Shown: piece by piece, positions 62,859 to 64,000 of the stretch
How positions within the stretch are numbered: position 1 is the stretch's first letter
How the letters are laid out: the number at the start of each line of letters is the position of its first letter
From: Mucilaginibacter lacusdianchii
Lineage (GTDB): Bacteria; Bacteroidota; Bacteroidia; Sphingobacteriales; Sphingobacteriaceae
Length of the DNA: 64,000 nt
Direction: 5' to 3'
NCBI RefSeq assembly: GCF_009770985.1
Contig: NZ_WSRW01000001.1
Coordinates: 620,001-684,000 of the forward strand
Made by a program: the position numbers and the translations under genes
Notes under the pieces: generated by a model
Databases searched by the model: none
Told to the model about the DNA's origin: nothing
Seen by the model: the letters and a program-made list of their open reading frames with translations, nothing else

Positions 62859-64000
62859 CTACCCTAAATCGGCAGCGTGTTGTTCTTTTTGCTGTGCATC
62901 TACTACGGCAATGGTAATCATGTTTACAATTTCGCGCACAGAGCTGCCCAACTGCAGTATGTGCACAGGCTTTTTCATCCCCAGCAAAATTGGGCCTACG
63001 GCCTCGGCACCGCCCACTTCCTGTAGTAACTTGTAAGCAATATTACCCGACTCTAAGTTAGGAAAAATCAACGTATTAGCTGGCTTTCCATTTAAAGTAG
63101 AAAATGGAAAATTATCGGCAAGCAAATCACGGTTCATAGCAAAGTTGGCTTGCATTTCTCCATCTATCACCATATCGGGGTATAACTGATGCAGAATACT
63201 CACCGCCTGACGTGTTTTTTCGGGCACTTCACCCTCGTTAGAACCAAAGTTTGAGTAAGACAGCATGGCAATACGAGGGCTTACGTTAAACTGTTTAACG
63301 GTACGTTCTACCAGTAAAGTAATATCTACTAAATCTTGGGCAGATGGATTTTCGTTTACCGTAGTATCAGCAAAAAACAGCGGACCTTTCTTAGTAATCA
63401 TCAAGTACATACCGGCTACTTTAGGTACACCCGGCTCGGTACCGATGATTTGCAGGGCAGGTTTTACGGTGGTTACATAGTTTTTAGTAAGACCAGAAAT
63501 CAATGCATCAGCTTCACCAAAGTGCACCATACAGGCACCATAATAGTTACGGTCGCGCATCATTTTTTTGGCCTCGTATAAGGTAATACCCCGGCGCTGC
63601 CGTTTTTCATATACAAACTCGGCGTATTGCTCAAATTTGTCTGTGGTGGTCATTGGATCAATGATATCCACACCACTTAAATCCAAGTTATTTTCCTGTA
63701 TAATTTGTTGAATACGATTGATATCACCTAATAATATAGGAACAGCAACACCTTCTTCCTTTACAATCTGCGCAGCACGAAGTATCTTATAGTTATCTGC
63801 CTCGGCAAATACAACGCGCTTTGGAGCCTGTTTGGCCTTACCGGTAAGAGAACGCATCAAACGGTCATCACCACCAATGCGCATATGTAGCTCTTCGGCA
63901 TAGGCATCCCAATCTGTAATGTGCTTACGGGCCACGCCCGATTCGATGGCCGCTTTAGCTACCGCCATAGATACTTCGGTAATTAACCGCTGATCCATAG
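62859..64000 (-). CDS. maeB: NADP-dependent malic enzyme (MaeB), C-terminal part, gene runs out of window
   Basis: The last 380 residues of a bifunctional-type malic enzyme; the frame is open to the window edge, so the malic-enzyme domain lies outside. What is seen: a short linker ('SGVARKHITDWDAYAEEL') and a complete phosphotransacetylase-like domain ('RVVFAEADNYKILRAAQIV', 'ADALISGLTKNYVTTVKPAL', 'PLFFADTTVNENPSAQDLVDI', 'ANTLIFPNLESGNIAYKLLQ', 'PVHILQLGSSVREIVNM'). In the family this domain has no enzyme activity but binds acetyl-CoA as a regulator. It decarboxylates malate to pyruvate making NADPH. The apparent start at 63998 is only the window edge. Confidence 0.92.
   Translation of the reverse strand, partial: MDQRLITEVSMAVAKAAIESGVARKHITDWDAYAEELHMRIGGDDRLMRSLTGKAKQAPKRVVFAEADNYKILRAAQIVKEEGVAVPILLGDINRIQQIIQENNLDLSGVDIIDPMTTTDKFEQYAEFVYEKRQRRGITLYEAKKMMRDRNYYGACMVHFGEADALISGLTKNYVTTVKPALQIIGTEPGVPKVAGMYLMITKKGPLFFADTTVNENPSAQDLVDITLLVERTVKQFNVSPRIAMLSYSNFGSNEGEVPEKTRQAVSILHQLYPDMVIDGEMQANFAMNRDLLADNFPFSTLNGKPANTLIFPNLESGNIAYKLLQEVGGAEAVGPILLGMKKPVHILQLGSSVREIVNMITIAVVDAQQKEQHAADLG

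Overview
The window is a chromosomal segment from a Bacteroidota bacterium, most likely a member of the Sphingobacteriaceae close to Mucilaginibacter or Pedobacter. The sequence shows this in several ways. There is a full-length SprA/Sov translocon gene of the type IX secretion system, in the order maeB-ruvA-sprA. Promoters of the Bacteroidota type (a TANNTTTG -7 box) lie just ahead of many start codons, and Shine-Dalgarno sequences are almost absent. A hybrid macroglobulin/TonB-plug protein, a DUF2807 protein, a DUF4369-thioredoxin protein and a SirB1-like transglutaminase protein are also typical of this group. I see no rRNA, tRNA, CRISPR array, prophage or complete insertion sequence; most of the window is core genome.

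Layout. 1-7.3 kb: a 5'-truncated SirB1-like gene, an M23 peptidase and DUF4846 pair, an esterase, prfB with a programmed +1 frameshift, an unrecognised 144-aa gene, pgi and a small lipoprotein. 7.3-17.9 kb: dnaG-yraN-glutaminyl cyclase (minus strand), asnS, an M20 amidohydrolase with a SPOR-like protein, and secA. 17.9-30.1 kb: purD; a 0.5-kb gene-free stretch full of palindromes; a TlpA-like protein; an arginase-fold protein with an altered metal site; an SDR protein; a SerB-SerA-ACT fusion; UspA; a CLC-F type fluoride exporter under a fluoride riboswitch; ilvE; and an sfp-lipB-SGNH operon. 30.1-36.4 kb: dcd, the MG2/TonB-plug protein, clpS, sdaA, a broken CD225/dispanin gene and DUF2752. 36.3-43.3 kb: the RDD / SpoIIM / membrane / DUF4129 / DUF4350 / MoxR / DUF58 cluster. 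43.4-52 kb: mscS, groESL, secG, a TPR-like gene, lptE, a sigma-54 type regulator, an inverted-repeat-flanked four-helix-bundle gene and miaB. 52.3-64 kb: an AsmA-like protein, DUF2807, sprA, ruvA and the 3' part of maeB.

How the genes work together. Much of the content serves the envelope and export: SecA, SecG, LptE, SprA, the AsmA-like protein, the MoxR/DUF58 cluster and MscS. Another part serves translation and protein quality: RF2, AsnS, MiaB, GroESL and ClpS. Serine metabolism appears twice: an unusual phosphatase fused to a SerA remnant plus ACT domain, and the L-serine deaminase SdaA. LipB and the Sfp-type transferase, which both make post-translational cofactor attachments, share one operon.

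The observations I rate highest are: (1) a phosphoserine-phosphatase fused to a SerA that has lost its whole NAD-binding domain but kept its ACT domain; (2) a fluoride riboswitch with a visible translational switch that covers the region just before the start codon; (3) a four-helix-bundle gene flanked by a 25-bp inverted repeat inside the miaB-regulator interval, where the repeats belong to a family of 7-bp periodic tracts found also at asnS; (4) a second family of 8-bp periodic tracts; (5) a DnaG primase without any of its four zinc ligands; and (6) a CD225/dispanin gene with no start codon in frame. Functional statements are by recognition of sequence motifs only; no database search was possible.
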